From positions 124,001-188,000 of the forward strand of contig NZ_AUHX01000004.1 in the NCBI RefSeq assembly GCF_000423405.1: a DNA stretch of 64,000 bases. The letters are read 5' to 3'. Positions 8,394-15,587 of the stretch are shown piece after piece (position 1 is the stretch's first letter; every line of letters begins with the position of its first letter). The position numbers were made by a program, and so were the translations under genes. The DNA comes from Mesonia mobilis DSM 19841 (GTDB taxonomy: Bacteria > Bacteroidota > Bacteroidia > Flavobacteriales > Flavobacteriaceae). The notes below the pieces were generated by a model. That model made no database searches, had not been told where the DNA came from, and worked only from the letters and a program-made list of their open reading frames with translations.

Positions 8394-9413
8394 CTACTTT
8401 CCTAAAATCGCCTGATTAATGTCCTTAATTAATTGCGGACCTTCATAAATAAAGCCTGTATATAATTGCACTAAACTTGCGCCGGCTTCTAATTTTCCTA
8501 AAGCATCTTTTGCTGAATGAATTCCGCCCACTCCAATAATAGGGAACGAGCGATTACTTTTTTCAGCTAAAAACCGAATCACTTCTGTAGAACGAGAAGT
8601 TAAAGGCTTACCGCTCAAACCTCCGGTTTCCCCTTTATTTTCAGACTGTAAACCTTCACGCGAAATGGTCGTATTGGTAGCGATCACCCCATCTATTTTT
8701 GTTTGCTGAACGATCTCAATAATATCTAATAACTGACTATCGGTAAGATCGGGAGCTATTTTTAATAGAATTGGCTTTTGCGTAGGCTTTTCAGCATTTA
8801 ACTGTTTAAGCGTATTTAATAAATGAGTAAGTGGTTCTTTATCTTGTAAGGCACGTAAATTTGGCGTGTTCGGCGAACTTACATTCACCACAAAATAATC
8901 TACGTACGGGAAAAGCGCTTCAAAACAGATTTTGTAATCTTCAACGGCTTGTTCGTTAGGTGTTACTTTGTTTTTCCCAATATTCCCGCCAATTAAAACC
9001 TCTCCGTTATTTTTCTTTAAACGTTCCACAGCAGCAACGACACCCTCATTATTAAAACCCATTCGGTTAATAATTGCTTGGTCTTCTTTCAACCTGAACA
9101 AACGTTTTTTAGGATTTCCCGATTGTGGTTTTGGGGTTAAGGTTCCTATTTCAACAAAACCAAAACCAAGCCCGGAAAGTTCTTTGTACAATTTTGCATC
9201 TTTATCGAATCCTGCGGCCAAACCTACCGGATTTTTAAATTTCAACCCGAAAACTTCACGTTCCAATCGTTTATCTTCTACCGCATATTTCGACTTTAAA
9301 AAACCGGCCATTCCCGGTACTTTAAAAGATTTTCTTAGAAAAGAAAAAGTAAAATAATGAATTTTCTCAGGATCAAATTTAAATAAGAAAGGTCGTATGA
9401 GTTGCTTGTACAT
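8394..9413 (-). CDS. pyrD: Dihydroorotate dehydrogenase (quinone), class 2
   Basis: A 339-residue class 2 enzyme of de novo pyrimidine synthesis, which oxidises dihydroorotate to orotate with FMN and passes electrons to quinone. The N-terminal helical extension (about 1-45, [20 protein letters not shown]) is the membrane-associating part specific to class 2. Visible are [12 protein letters not shown], the active-site loop [14 protein letters not shown] with the catalytic Ser, and the FMN phosphate region [12 protein letters not shown]. Its promoter is mirrored by that of pepT. Confidence 0.93.
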   Translation of the reverse strand: MYKQLIRPFLFKFDPEKIHYFTFSFLRKSFKVPGMAGFLKSKYAVEDKRLEREVFGLKFKNPVGLAAGFDKDAKLYKELSGLGFGFVEIGTLTPKPQSGNPKKRLFRLKEDQAIINRMGFNNEGVVAAVERLKKNNGEVLIGGNIGKNKVTPNEQAVEDYKICFEALFPYVDYFVVNVSSPNTPNLRALQDKEPLTHLLNTLKQLNAEKPTQKPILLKIAPDLTDSQLLDIIEIVQQTKIDGVIATNTTISREGLQSENKGETGGLSGKPLTSRSTEVIRFLAEKSNRSFPIIGVGGIHSAKDALGKLEAGASLVQLYTGFIYEGPQLIKDINQAILGK

Positions 9414-9430
9414 CTGTGCTTAGGTTTGCA

Positions 9431-9459
9431 CAAAAATACGTTAAAAATAAAAAAGGCAA
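9431..9459 (-). promoter_or_regulatory. Bacteroidota-type promoter of pyrD
   Basis: Read on the minus strand, TTG (9457-9459) is followed after 18 bp by TATTTTTG (9431-9438), matching the flavobacterial -33/-7 consensus TTG and TAnnTTTG. It lies 18 bp upstream of the pyrD start codon. Confidence 0.65.
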
Positions 9460-9477
9460 AGCCGAATGTGAAAGTCT

Positions 9478-9508
9478 TTGTTTCCCACTTTCTGAATACG
9501 TATTTTTG
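9478..9508 (+). promoter_or_regulatory. Bacteroidota-type promoter of pepT
   Basis: TTG (9478-9480) and TATTTTTG (9501-9508) are separated by 20 bp, matching the flavobacterial -33/-7 consensus. The pepT ATG at 9525 is 16 bp further on, implying a very short leader. Confidence 0.65.
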
Positions 9509-9524
9509 AAAAAAATACTAGAAA

Positions 9525-10769
9525 ATGATCGAAAAACAACATATTATTAATCGCTTTACATCGTACATCACAATCGATACCGAAAGCGACCCGAAAAGCG
9601 ACAGCACTCCAAGTACCGAAAAACAATGGAACCTCGCTAAAAAATTAGCCGAAGAACTCAAAGAAATGGGAATGAGCGACGTGAGCATCGACGAGAACGC
9701 TTACGTAATGGCAACATTACCTTCTAATGTAGATCACGAAGTGCCTGCCATTGGTTTTGTATCCCATTTTGATACTTCTCCTGATTTTACCGGAGCGAAC
9801 ATTAATCCGCAAATTGTAGAAAATTATGATGGTAAAGATATCGTTTTAAATGAAGTGGAAGATATTGTGCTTTCTCCAGATTATTTTGAAGATTTACTAC
9901 AATACAAAGGGCAAACGCTCATCACTACCGACGGTACCACACTTTTAGGAGCCGACGATAAAGCAGGAATTACCGAAATTATGAGCGCGATAGAATATTT
10001 ACTTCAGCATCCAGAAATTAAACACGGACCTATAAAAGTAGGTTTTACTCCAGACGAAGAAATTGGTCGTGGCGCACACAAATTTGATGTCGAAAAATTC
10101 GGAGCCAAATGGGCATATACGATGGATGGTAGCCAAATTGGAGAATTAGAATACGAGAATTTTAATGCTGCCGGTGCCGATGTAAAAGTAAAAGGTAAAA
10201 TCGTACATCCCGGTTACGCCAAAGGCAAAATGGTAAATAGTATGTACATCGCACAAGACTTTGTAAATTCGTTACCAAGACTAGAAACCCCGGAACATAC
10301 CGAAGGCCGACAAGGATTTTTTCACCTTACCCAAATTAGCGGAAAGGTAGAAGAAACCAATATGCACTACATTATTCGCGATCACGATAAAGAACATTTT
10401 GAAGCGCGTAAAAAAATGATGCTCGATCTAGCCGAAGAAATTAACAGTCAGCATCAAAAAGAAGTGATCACGATCGAAATTAAAGATCAATACTTCAATA
10501 TGCGTGAAAAAGTAGAACCGGTGATGCACATTGTAGATATTGCAGAAGATGCGATGAAAGCCGTAGATGTTGAACCAATTATCAAGCCTATTCGTGGTGG
10601 TACCGATGGTTCTCAACTTTCGTTTATGGGCTTACCTTGTCCTAATATTTTTGCCGGCGGTCACAACTTTCACGGGCGTTACGAATACGTTCCTGTAGAA
10701 AGTATGATCAAAGCCACCGAAGTGATTGTGAAAATTGCAGAACTTACGGCAGAAAAGTATAAGTCATAA
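9525..10769 (+). CDS. pepT: Peptidase T (tripeptidase)
   Basis: A 414-residue cytoplasmic M20-family dizinc aminotripeptidase. Metal and catalytic motifs are in order: SHFDTSPD (His and catalytic Asp), LLGADDKAGI (bridging Asp), TPDEEIGRG (catalytic Glu plus metal Glu), YTMDGSQIGELEYENF (metal Asp) and, at the end, GGHNFHGRYEYVP with the last metal His. Length and motif order match PepT closely. It is monocistronic, with its own promoter and a downstream terminator. Confidence 0.95.
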   Translation: MIEKQHIINRFTSYITIDTESDPKSDSTPSTEKQWNLAKKLAEELKEMGMSDVSIDENAYVMATLPSNVDHEVPAIGFVSHFDTSPDFTGANINPQIVENYDGKDIVLNEVEDIVLSPDYFEDLLQYKGQTLITTDGTTLLGADDKAGITEIMSAIEYLLQHPEIKHGPIKVGFTPDEEIGRGAHKFDVEKFGAKWAYTMDGSQIGELEYENFNAAGADVKVKGKIVHPGYAKGKMVNSMYIAQDFVNSLPRLETPEHTEGRQGFFHLTQISGKVEETNMHYIIRDHDKEHFEARKKMMLDLAEEINSQHQKEVITIEIKDQYFNMREKVEPVMHIVDIAEDAMKAVDVEPIIKPIRGGTDGSQLSFMGLPCPNIFAGGHNFHGRYEYVPVESMIKATEVIVKIAELTAEKYKS

Positions 10770-10823
10770 GGGCGCCTTTTCGCGCTGTACGCTTATAGTT
10801 ACAACTGCAAAAGCTAAAAAATT

Positions 10824-10868
10824 AAAGGCTGGCAGGAGCTTCTTTTAGTCGCTCTGCCAGCCTTCATT
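10824..10868 (+). terminator. Terminator after pepT
   Basis: A long GC-rich stem (AAGGCTGGCAG-GAGC against GCTC-TGCCAGCCTT, one bulged G) is followed by CATTTTTT. It lies 55 bp after the pepT stop. Confidence 0.75.
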
Positions 10869-10920
10869 TTTTAAAACTTTTTCTAGCCATAAGCTATCGC
10901 TGCCATCACGGCCGCAAAAA

Positions 10921-11205
10921 TCACCTAAATCTTGGTTTTCGTTTAAAATTGCGACGCTTATTCTTTCTCCACATTTTACGATTTCCGTAGATAGAGAAAA
11001 TCGCGATAAATGTCCAAATTACATTCGTTACAAACGAAGGCATTGCGCTATAATACAAACAATTGAAGGCTACAAAAATGCCTCCACATAAATTTAAGTA
11101 CCTACAAAGGGTACTAAAATCTTTATGTTTTACCAATGTAAGTGCATACGAAAGGACTACAAAAAAAGAGCCTAACCAACCTAATAGATCCAATACCATT
11201 TTCAT
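10921..11205 (-). CDS. Small membrane protein, CBU_0592-like
   Basis: A 94-residue protein with three predicted transmembrane segments (about 5-23, 36-54 and 58-75), a conserved LGWLGSFFVVLSYAL start and a strongly basic C-terminal tail rich in Lys and Arg. The pattern resembles the CBU_0592-type small membrane proteins of unknown function. It starts 12 bp after the MarR gene and is probably cotranscribed, so it may be part of what that regulator controls. Confidence 0.6.
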   Translation of the reverse strand: MKMVLDLLGWLGSFFVVLSYALTLVKHKDFSTLCRYLNLCGGIFVAFNCLYYSAMPSFVTNVIWTFIAIFSIYGNRKMWRKNKRRNFKRKPRFR

Positions 11206-11217
11206 AGCGCATAAAAT

Positions 11218-11709
11218 TTAGGGTTTATTAGTTTTTAAAATTTGTTCAGTTCGTTGTTTAAAGTCTGCTTCGGCAATATTTTGCTCTAAAATTTCTAATT
11301 GTTTTAAAATTTCTCTGTTATGATTCATTATTTGAGCAACAGCTTCATTTCCGGCTTCCCAATAGGTTTCGATCTCCGGTAACTTTTCAAGAGCTTTCTC
11401 TGATAGGCTTAATTGATATTTACGAAAATCTTCGGGATCTTTTTCAGATTTAATGTAGCCTCGCTTTTTCATTTTATTAATTAGTTTCACGATCGCGGGA
11501 TGCGAAAGTTGCAAAGCTTCAGCAATTTCCATAACCGTCATTTGCTCATTTTTTTGCAGGATAAGAAAAATCATATGCCAATTGGGTTCGATATCTAAAT
11601 CGACTGACTTATAAAATTCTTTGGTACTGTATACAAATGCATCGCTCAATCTCTTTAATCGAGCCGTGAGTCCTGCGTAATCCATTTCAACTAAAAAATC
11701 TTCTTCCAT
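11218..11709 (-). CDS. MarR-family transcriptional regulator
   Basis: A 163-residue winged-helix regulator. The DNA-binding part is at about 55-115: MTVMEIAEALQLSHPAIVKL is the helix-turn-helix and KDPEDFRKYQLSLSEKA the wing with the family's conserved D-x-R pattern. Flanking helices would form the dimer interface. Between it and the divergent DUF1801/YdeI gene is a perfect 15-bp inverted repeat (11721-11768) that probably is its operator, implying autoregulation and control of the divergent gene. The ligand is unknown. Confidence 0.88.
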   Translation of the reverse strand: MEEDFLVEMDYAGLTARLKRLSDAFVYSTKEFYKSVDLDIEPNWHMIFLILQKNEQMTVMEIAEALQLSHPAIVKLINKMKKRGYIKSEKDPEDFRKYQLSLSEKALEKLPEIETYWEAGNEAVAQIMNHNREILKQLEILEQNIAEADFKQRTEQILKTNKP

Positions 11710-11720
11710 AAATACTATTT

Positions 11721-11768
11721 AAGTAACCCGTTACGCAAATGTGCAAAAAATTACGTAACGGGTTACTT
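11721..11768. promoter_or_regulatory. Paired inverted-repeat operator, probable MarR site
   Basis: The arms AAGTAACCCGTTACG (11721-11735) and CGTAACGGGTTACTT (11754-11768) are perfect reverse complements 18 bp apart. Each arm is itself a near-palindrome, GTAAC-NN-GTTAC, the size expected for one MarR dimer. The site fills the space between the divergent MarR and YdeI-like genes and starts 12 bp from the MarR start codon. Confidence 0.7.
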
Positions 11769-11812
11769 AATAAATTCATTTTAACGTATATTTAATTTCA
11801 AATTTGAGATTT

Positions 11813-12403
11813 ATGCCAGTAAAATCATTTGAAGAATACGCAGAAAAGCATTTAAAATGGAAAGAAGAGTTGCAACAGTTACGAGAGTTACTTCTTTCAA
11901 CAGAATTAGAAGAAACTATTAAATGGGGTGCTCCAATTTATGTCTTAAACAATAAAAATGTGGTAGGGTTAGGTGCATTTAAAAATCACTACGCATTGTG
12001 GTTTTTTAACGGAGCTTTACTTCAGCAAAACACAGAATTACTCATTAATGCGCAGGAAGAAAAAACGAAAGCTTTGCGACAAATAAGATTTAAAGAAAAT
12101 GACAAACTTCTTATTTCAACTTTAAAAAAATATGTTGAAGAAGCTATTCAATTACAAAAGGCGGGAAAAGAAATTAAGCCTAAAAAAAATAAACCGCTTA
12201 CAATTCCTTCCGAATTAAAAGAGGCTTTTCAAAAAGATACAGAGCTAAAATCTGCTTTTGAAAAATTTACCAAAGGCAAACAACGTGAGTTTACAGAGCA
12301 TATTGCTAATGCGAAGCGAGAAGCTACAAGAATTTCTCGTTTACAAAAATGCATCCCGATGATAAAAGCAGGGATTGGCTTAAATGATAAGTATAGAAAA
12401 TAA
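11813..12403 (+). CDS. YdeI/OmdA-family protein with DUF1801 domain
   Basis: A protein of 196 residues from the ATG at 11813; a TTG at 11804 would add three residues but is less likely. The N-terminal half (about 1-110) is a DUF1801 domain: ETIKWGAPIYVL and KNHYALWFFNGALL are its conserved segments. The basic C-terminal half (LTIPSELKEAFQKDTELKSAFEKFTKGKQREF) matches the OmdA/YdeI region. Function is not established for the family. It is divergent from a MarR regulator with a shared operator and ends at a bidirectional terminator. Confidence 0.8.
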   Translation: MPVKSFEEYAEKHLKWKEELQQLRELLLSTELEETIKWGAPIYVLNNKNVVGLGAFKNHYALWFFNGALLQQNTELLINAQEEKTKALRQIRFKENDKLLISTLKKYVEEAIQLQKAGKEIKPKKNKPLTIPSELKEAFQKDTELKSAFEKFTKGKQREFTEHIANAKREATRISRLQKCIPMIKAGIGLNDKYRK

Positions 12404-12434
12404 AAAAGCCTCTCAGTTTTGAGAGGCTTTTTTA
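12402..12434. terminator. Bidirectional terminator between YdeI-like gene and yajC
   Basis: A 13-14 bp perfect stem (AAAAAGCCTCTCA / TGAGAGGCTTTTT) with loop GTTT has T-runs on both strands. It begins directly at the stop codon of the plus-strand gene. Confidence 0.9.
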
Positions 12435-12449
12435 TTGATAGAAATAAAT

Positions 12450-12749
12450 TTATTTCTTCTCTTTTTCGTCCTTTGGTTTATTTAAGGCTTGACTAAGTTC
12501 CATCGAAATAGAAGACTTGTCGAAAGTGATTTTCCCTGCTCCGGTTTCTAAGATTACTGCATTTAGCTTTTCACTAAAATCGGCAATTTTACCGTGCATT
12601 CCACTTTTTGTTACTACCTTATCTCCTCTTTTTAACTCTTCAGCAAAATTCTTTTCAGATTTCTGACGCTTCATTTGAGGTCGAATCATAAAAAAATAAA
12701 ATACTGCAAAAATGGCTAAAAAAGGCCAAAGTCCCATTAATGACTCCAT
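12450..12749 (-). CDS. yajC: Preprotein translocase subunit YajC
   Basis: A 99-residue single-pass protein with an N-terminal membrane helix (about 4-22, LMGLWPFLAIFAVFYFFMIRPQ) ending in the family motif RPQMKRQK, then a basic SH3-like part (RGDKVVTKSGMHGKIADF). YajC associates with SecDF and the Sec translocon. It lies 19 bp after the DUF1573 gene, which in turn follows nusB, an order often seen in Bacteroidota. Confidence 0.92.
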   Translation of the reverse strand: MESLMGLWPFLAIFAVFYFFMIRPQMKRQKSEKNFAEELKRGDKVVTKSGMHGKIADFSEKLNAVILETGAGKITFDKSSISMELSQALNKPKDEKEKK

Positions 12750-12768
12750 AGACTAGTTTCTATTTTGT

Positions 12769-13272
12769 TTAGTTATGATCGTGACCTTCGTGAGAAGTAG
12801 CCGCTTGTGCTTGACCTCCGTCTGCGCTAGGAGTTACAAAAGCTTTAATTTTAATCATTTCTTGTCCAGCCTCTGTGTTAGTAGTAATTCTAACAGTTTT
12901 CATTTGGTTGTTTGGCTTGTTACGAGAATTGAATTTTACTAACATTTCTCCTGTTGCTCCCGGAGCTATAGGCTCTTTTGGCCAAGATGGTACTGTACAA
13001 CCACAGCTACCTTTTGCGTTTGTGATTACTAATGGTGCATCACCAGTGTTCGTAAATTTAAAAGTGTGCTCTACAACATCACCTTCGTTAATAGTACCGA
13101 AATCGTGCATTTCTTCTTCGAAAGACATTTTTGCAGTACCTTCTGCGTTAGCATCTCTTTCAGCAACATCTGCAACATTTTCTTCGTTTACTTTATCTGC
13201 TGCTTTTTCTTCTTTACAAGAGGTAAATGCGATGGCTGCTACGGCAGCTAACATTAAAAATCCTTTTTTCAT
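12769..13272 (-). CDS. DUF1573-domain lipoprotein
   Basis: A 167-residue putative lipoprotein: the signal peptide ends IAFTSC with Cys19, and an acidic linker follows. Residues about 55-145 form a DUF1573 Ig-like domain (HDFGTINEGDVVEHTFKFTN, then the hallmark GSCGCTVPSWPKEPIAPG with two close Cys). The C-terminus is His-rich (HEGHDHN), a possible metal-binding tail. The function of DUF1573 is unknown; the domain occurs widely in Bacteroidota envelope proteins. It sits between nusB and yajC. Confidence 0.85.
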   Translation of the reverse strand: MKKGFLMLAAVAAIAFTSCKEEKAADKVNEENVADVAERDANAEGTAKMSFEEEMHDFGTINEGDVVEHTFKFTNTGDAPLVITNAKGSCGCTVPSWPKEPIAPGATGEMLVKFNSRNKPNNQMKTVRITTNTEAGQEMIKIKAFVTPSADGGQAQAATSHEGHDHN

Positions 13273-13332
13273 TTTACTTAATTTAGGGTTTGTAATTGAT
13301 TTTAAGCGCTAAAAATAATAAATTTTGAGGGA

Positions 13333-14274
13333 TTACATCAAACCTCTACCTATTTTATTTAATTTTTGCGCGTCTTTATATTCTTTAGAAAGTTTGTCTA
13401 AAATTCCGTTTAAGAAAATACTACTTTTTGGCGTACTATATTCTTTAGCGATTTCTAGATACTCATTAATAGTTACTTTGACAGGGATCGAAGAGAATTT
13501 TAAAAACTCACAAATTGCCATTTTAAGGAGTACTGCATCTATTTCAGCAATACGATCTTTATCCCAGTTTGGAGTTTTTCCTTCAATATCTTCTTCAAAC
13601 TTTTCTTGGTGTAAAGCGGTTTTGGTAAAAAGATCTTTAGCAAATTCTTTATCATCCATACTTTTAAAAAGCTTCGGGATCTTGATACTTTCGTCGTTTT
13701 CTTTTACTTTCTTTAAAAGTTTTAGAATACTCGTATTTACAATTGGTAAATCGTCTAACCAGGTTAGCTTTTTATCTTCTAAATAATCGTAAAGTTTATC
13801 GTTTGGCGCAACAATTTCTTTAAAAAGATCGATCACAAAATCTTTATCTTCTTTAAAATCTGAAGTTCTGGTTTTTAGGTAATCTTCGTAGAGTTCACTT
13901 TTCTTTAGATCTTCCCAAAGTATACCAACATACTCGTCGTCTTGTTGCCAGTGGTTGAGTTTTCGGTCTTCTAAAAGTTCGTTTAATTCTTCGGTAGCTT
14001 CTATTTTTTGAAGAACTGCATTATTTACAAAACGAAGATTCGGATTTTTATCTTCGTCTGTAGCAAGGTATTTATTCTGAGATTTTTCAATAAAATCTTC
14101 AGCTTTCTTTTTAATTTCTACTAATAAAGACAATTGAAGTAAAAATAGATCATACATTTCTTCCATACTTTTGGTAAGAAATCGTTGCTCTACCTGAAGG
14201 CTATCGTTATTAGATTGATTAAATGCATAAATAGATTGCATTACTTTTACTCGAATATGTCTTCTTGTTAACAT
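13333..14274 (-). CDS. nusB: Transcription antitermination factor NusB (enlarged form)
   Basis: A 313-residue protein. The NusB fold is at the C-terminus (about 175-300: LPIVNTSILKLLKKV, DRIAEIDAVLLKMAICEF, then KVTINEYLEIAKEYSTPKSSIFLNGILDKL). The start MLTRRHIRVKVMQSIYAF matches the usual NusB N-terminus. A highly charged helical insert of roughly 170 residues lies between, so it is about twice the length of E. coli NusB, as is common in Bacteroidota. It acts with NusE in rRNA antitermination. It is the first gene of the nusB-DUF1573-yajC group. Confidence 0.88.
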   Translation of the reverse strand: MLTRRHIRVKVMQSIYAFNQSNNDSLQVEQRFLTKSMEEMYDLFLLQLSLLVEIKKKAEDFIEKSQNKYLATDEDKNPNLRFVNNAVLQKIEATEELNELLEDRKLNHWQQDDEYVGILWEDLKKSELYEDYLKTRTSDFKEDKDFVIDLFKEIVAPNDKLYDYLEDKKLTWLDDLPIVNTSILKLLKKVKENDESIKIPKLFKSMDDKEFAKDLFTKTALHQEKFEEDIEGKTPNWDKDRIAEIDAVLLKMAICEFLKFSSIPVKVTINEYLEIAKEYSTPKSSIFLNGILDKLSKEYKDAQKLNKIGRGLM

Positions 14275-14299
14275 AGCTTTTAAAGAACATTTTTAAATT

Positions 14300-14324
14300 A
14301 AAAAAGGGCGAAAAATTTCGCCCT
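14300..14324 (-). terminator. Terminator of the amino-acid dehydrogenase gene
   Basis: Read on the minus strand, a 9-bp stem (AGGGCGAAA / TTTCGCCCT) with a 2-base loop is followed by a T-run. It lies 45 bp beyond the dehydrogenase stop and 26 bp before the nusB start. Confidence 0.8.
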
Positions 14325-14368
14325 GCAAAAATAGAATTTTATTTATGGTTTTAAATCTTATTAGAAAT

Positions 14369-15460
14369 TTATTTTTTAGCTGCTAAAATTCTGTTTTTAG
14401 CGATTTTTAAAGCAGCTTGATGAGTCGTCATTTGCTCCAACTCTGCTTTGGTTAAAATTTCTAAAGTGGTGTTGTAAATATTTTCGGTTTTTTTAATTAT
14501 TTCAGCTCGATCGTACTTCACTATTTCAGCATACACATTAATAATTCCGCCGGCATTAATTAAGAAATCAGGTGCGTAAACAATTCCTTTTTGCTTAAGC
14601 AATTCACCGTGAATTAACTCGTCTGCTAATTGATTGTTGGCTGCTCCGGCAACTACTTTCGCTTTTAACTGCGGAATAGTTTGATCGTTTAAAGTTGCGC
14701 CCAAAGCACAAGGTGCGTAAATATCTACATCTAGATCATATAGATGATCGCCCTCAAAAATCTTAGCTCCATATTTTTCACTTACTTCTATTAATCGTTC
14801 CTGATTAATATCGGCAATAATTACTTCAGCTCCTTCTTCAGAAACATATTTCACCAAAGTTTCACCAACGTGACCAATACCTTGTACTAATACTTTTTTA
14901 CCTTCAAGATTATCGGTTCCAAATTTATATTTCGCTGCCGCTTTCATTCCCATAAAAACACCATAGGCAGTAATAGGAGAAGGATTACCTGCACCACCTT
15001 TTTCTTCAGAAATACCGGCTACAAACGGAGTTACTTCACTTACGATATCCATATCTTCCGTTTCCATACCCACATCTTCTGCAGTGATGTATTTACCACT
15101 TAACGAATGTACAAACTCCCCAAATCTTCGCATTAAAGCCGGAGTTTTTTGTGTTTTGGCATCACCAATAATCACAGCTTTTCCGCCACCAAGGTTTAAA
15201 CCGGTGATCGCACTTTTAAAACTCATCCCGCGAGAAAGTCGAAGTACATCGTTGAGTGCTTCATACTCACTTTCATAATTCCACATACGTGTACCGCCTA
15301 AAGCAGGACCTAAATTTGTATTATGAATCCCAATTATTGCTTTTAAACCTGTATCTTTGTCGTTACAAAAAACCACTTGTTCGTGGTTATCAAATGAAAG
15401 TTGCCCGAATACCGGAGCGACTTTTTTTAATTCATTTGCTTTTAAAATTTCAGCATTCAT
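14369..15460 (-). CDS. Leu/Glu/Phe/Val-type amino-acid dehydrogenase
   Basis: A 363-residue NAD-dependent oxidative deaminase, closest in pattern to leucine/branched-chain amino-acid dehydrogenases. The substrate motif GPALGGTRMW (about 51-60) and the two catalytic lysines Lys82 (FKSAITGLNL) and Lys94 (GGGKAV) are present. A Rossmann domain follows (VQGIGHVGETLVKYV, then IIADI). It would convert leucine or valine to the keto acid, feeding the pathway that ends at HMG-CoA lyase at 5927-6790. Exact substrate preference cannot be read from sequence. It is monocistronic with its own terminator. Confidence 0.88.
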   Translation of the reverse strand: MNAEILKANELKKVAPVFGQLSFDNHEQVVFCNDKDTGLKAIIGIHNTNLGPALGGTRMWNYESEYEALNDVLRLSRGMSFKSAITGLNLGGGKAVIIGDAKTQKTPALMRRFGEFVHSLSGKYITAEDVGMETEDMDIVSEVTPFVAGISEEKGGAGNPSPITAYGVFMGMKAAAKYKFGTDNLEGKKVLVQGIGHVGETLVKYVSEEGAEVIIADINQERLIEVSEKYGAKIFEGDHLYDLDVDIYAPCALGATLNDQTIPQLKAKVVAGAANNQLADELIHGELLKQKGIVYAPDFLINAGGIINVYAEIVKYDRAEIIKKTENIYNTTLEILTKAELEQMTTHQAALKIAKNRILAAKK

Positions 15461-15587
15461 AAGCTGTTTTATTTAAGTTGAATTATTAAATTAATAAAAT
15501 TTAGCACAAAAATAATTAATTTTTCAATTGAAAGTGTTTAAAAATACATAAAATTGAATATTTAATAATTTGAAGCCTTAGCTCTTT

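Noticed and set aside
8968-9357. Open reading frame of 129 codons on the plus strand
   Set aside because: It lies wholly antisense to pyrD, whose motifs are complete; the translation shows no domain.
10770-10920. Possible structured RNA between pepT and the small membrane gene
   Set aside because: The single strong hairpin followed by T residues is explained by a terminator; no further conserved fold was visible.
12875-13312. Open reading frame of 145 codons opposite the DUF1573 gene
   Set aside because: It is antisense to a well-supported lipoprotein gene and has the composition of a shadow frame.
13325-13786. Open reading frame of 153 codons opposite nusB
   Set aside because: It is antisense to nusB; the hydrophobic look comes from reading Lys/Glu-rich codons backwards.
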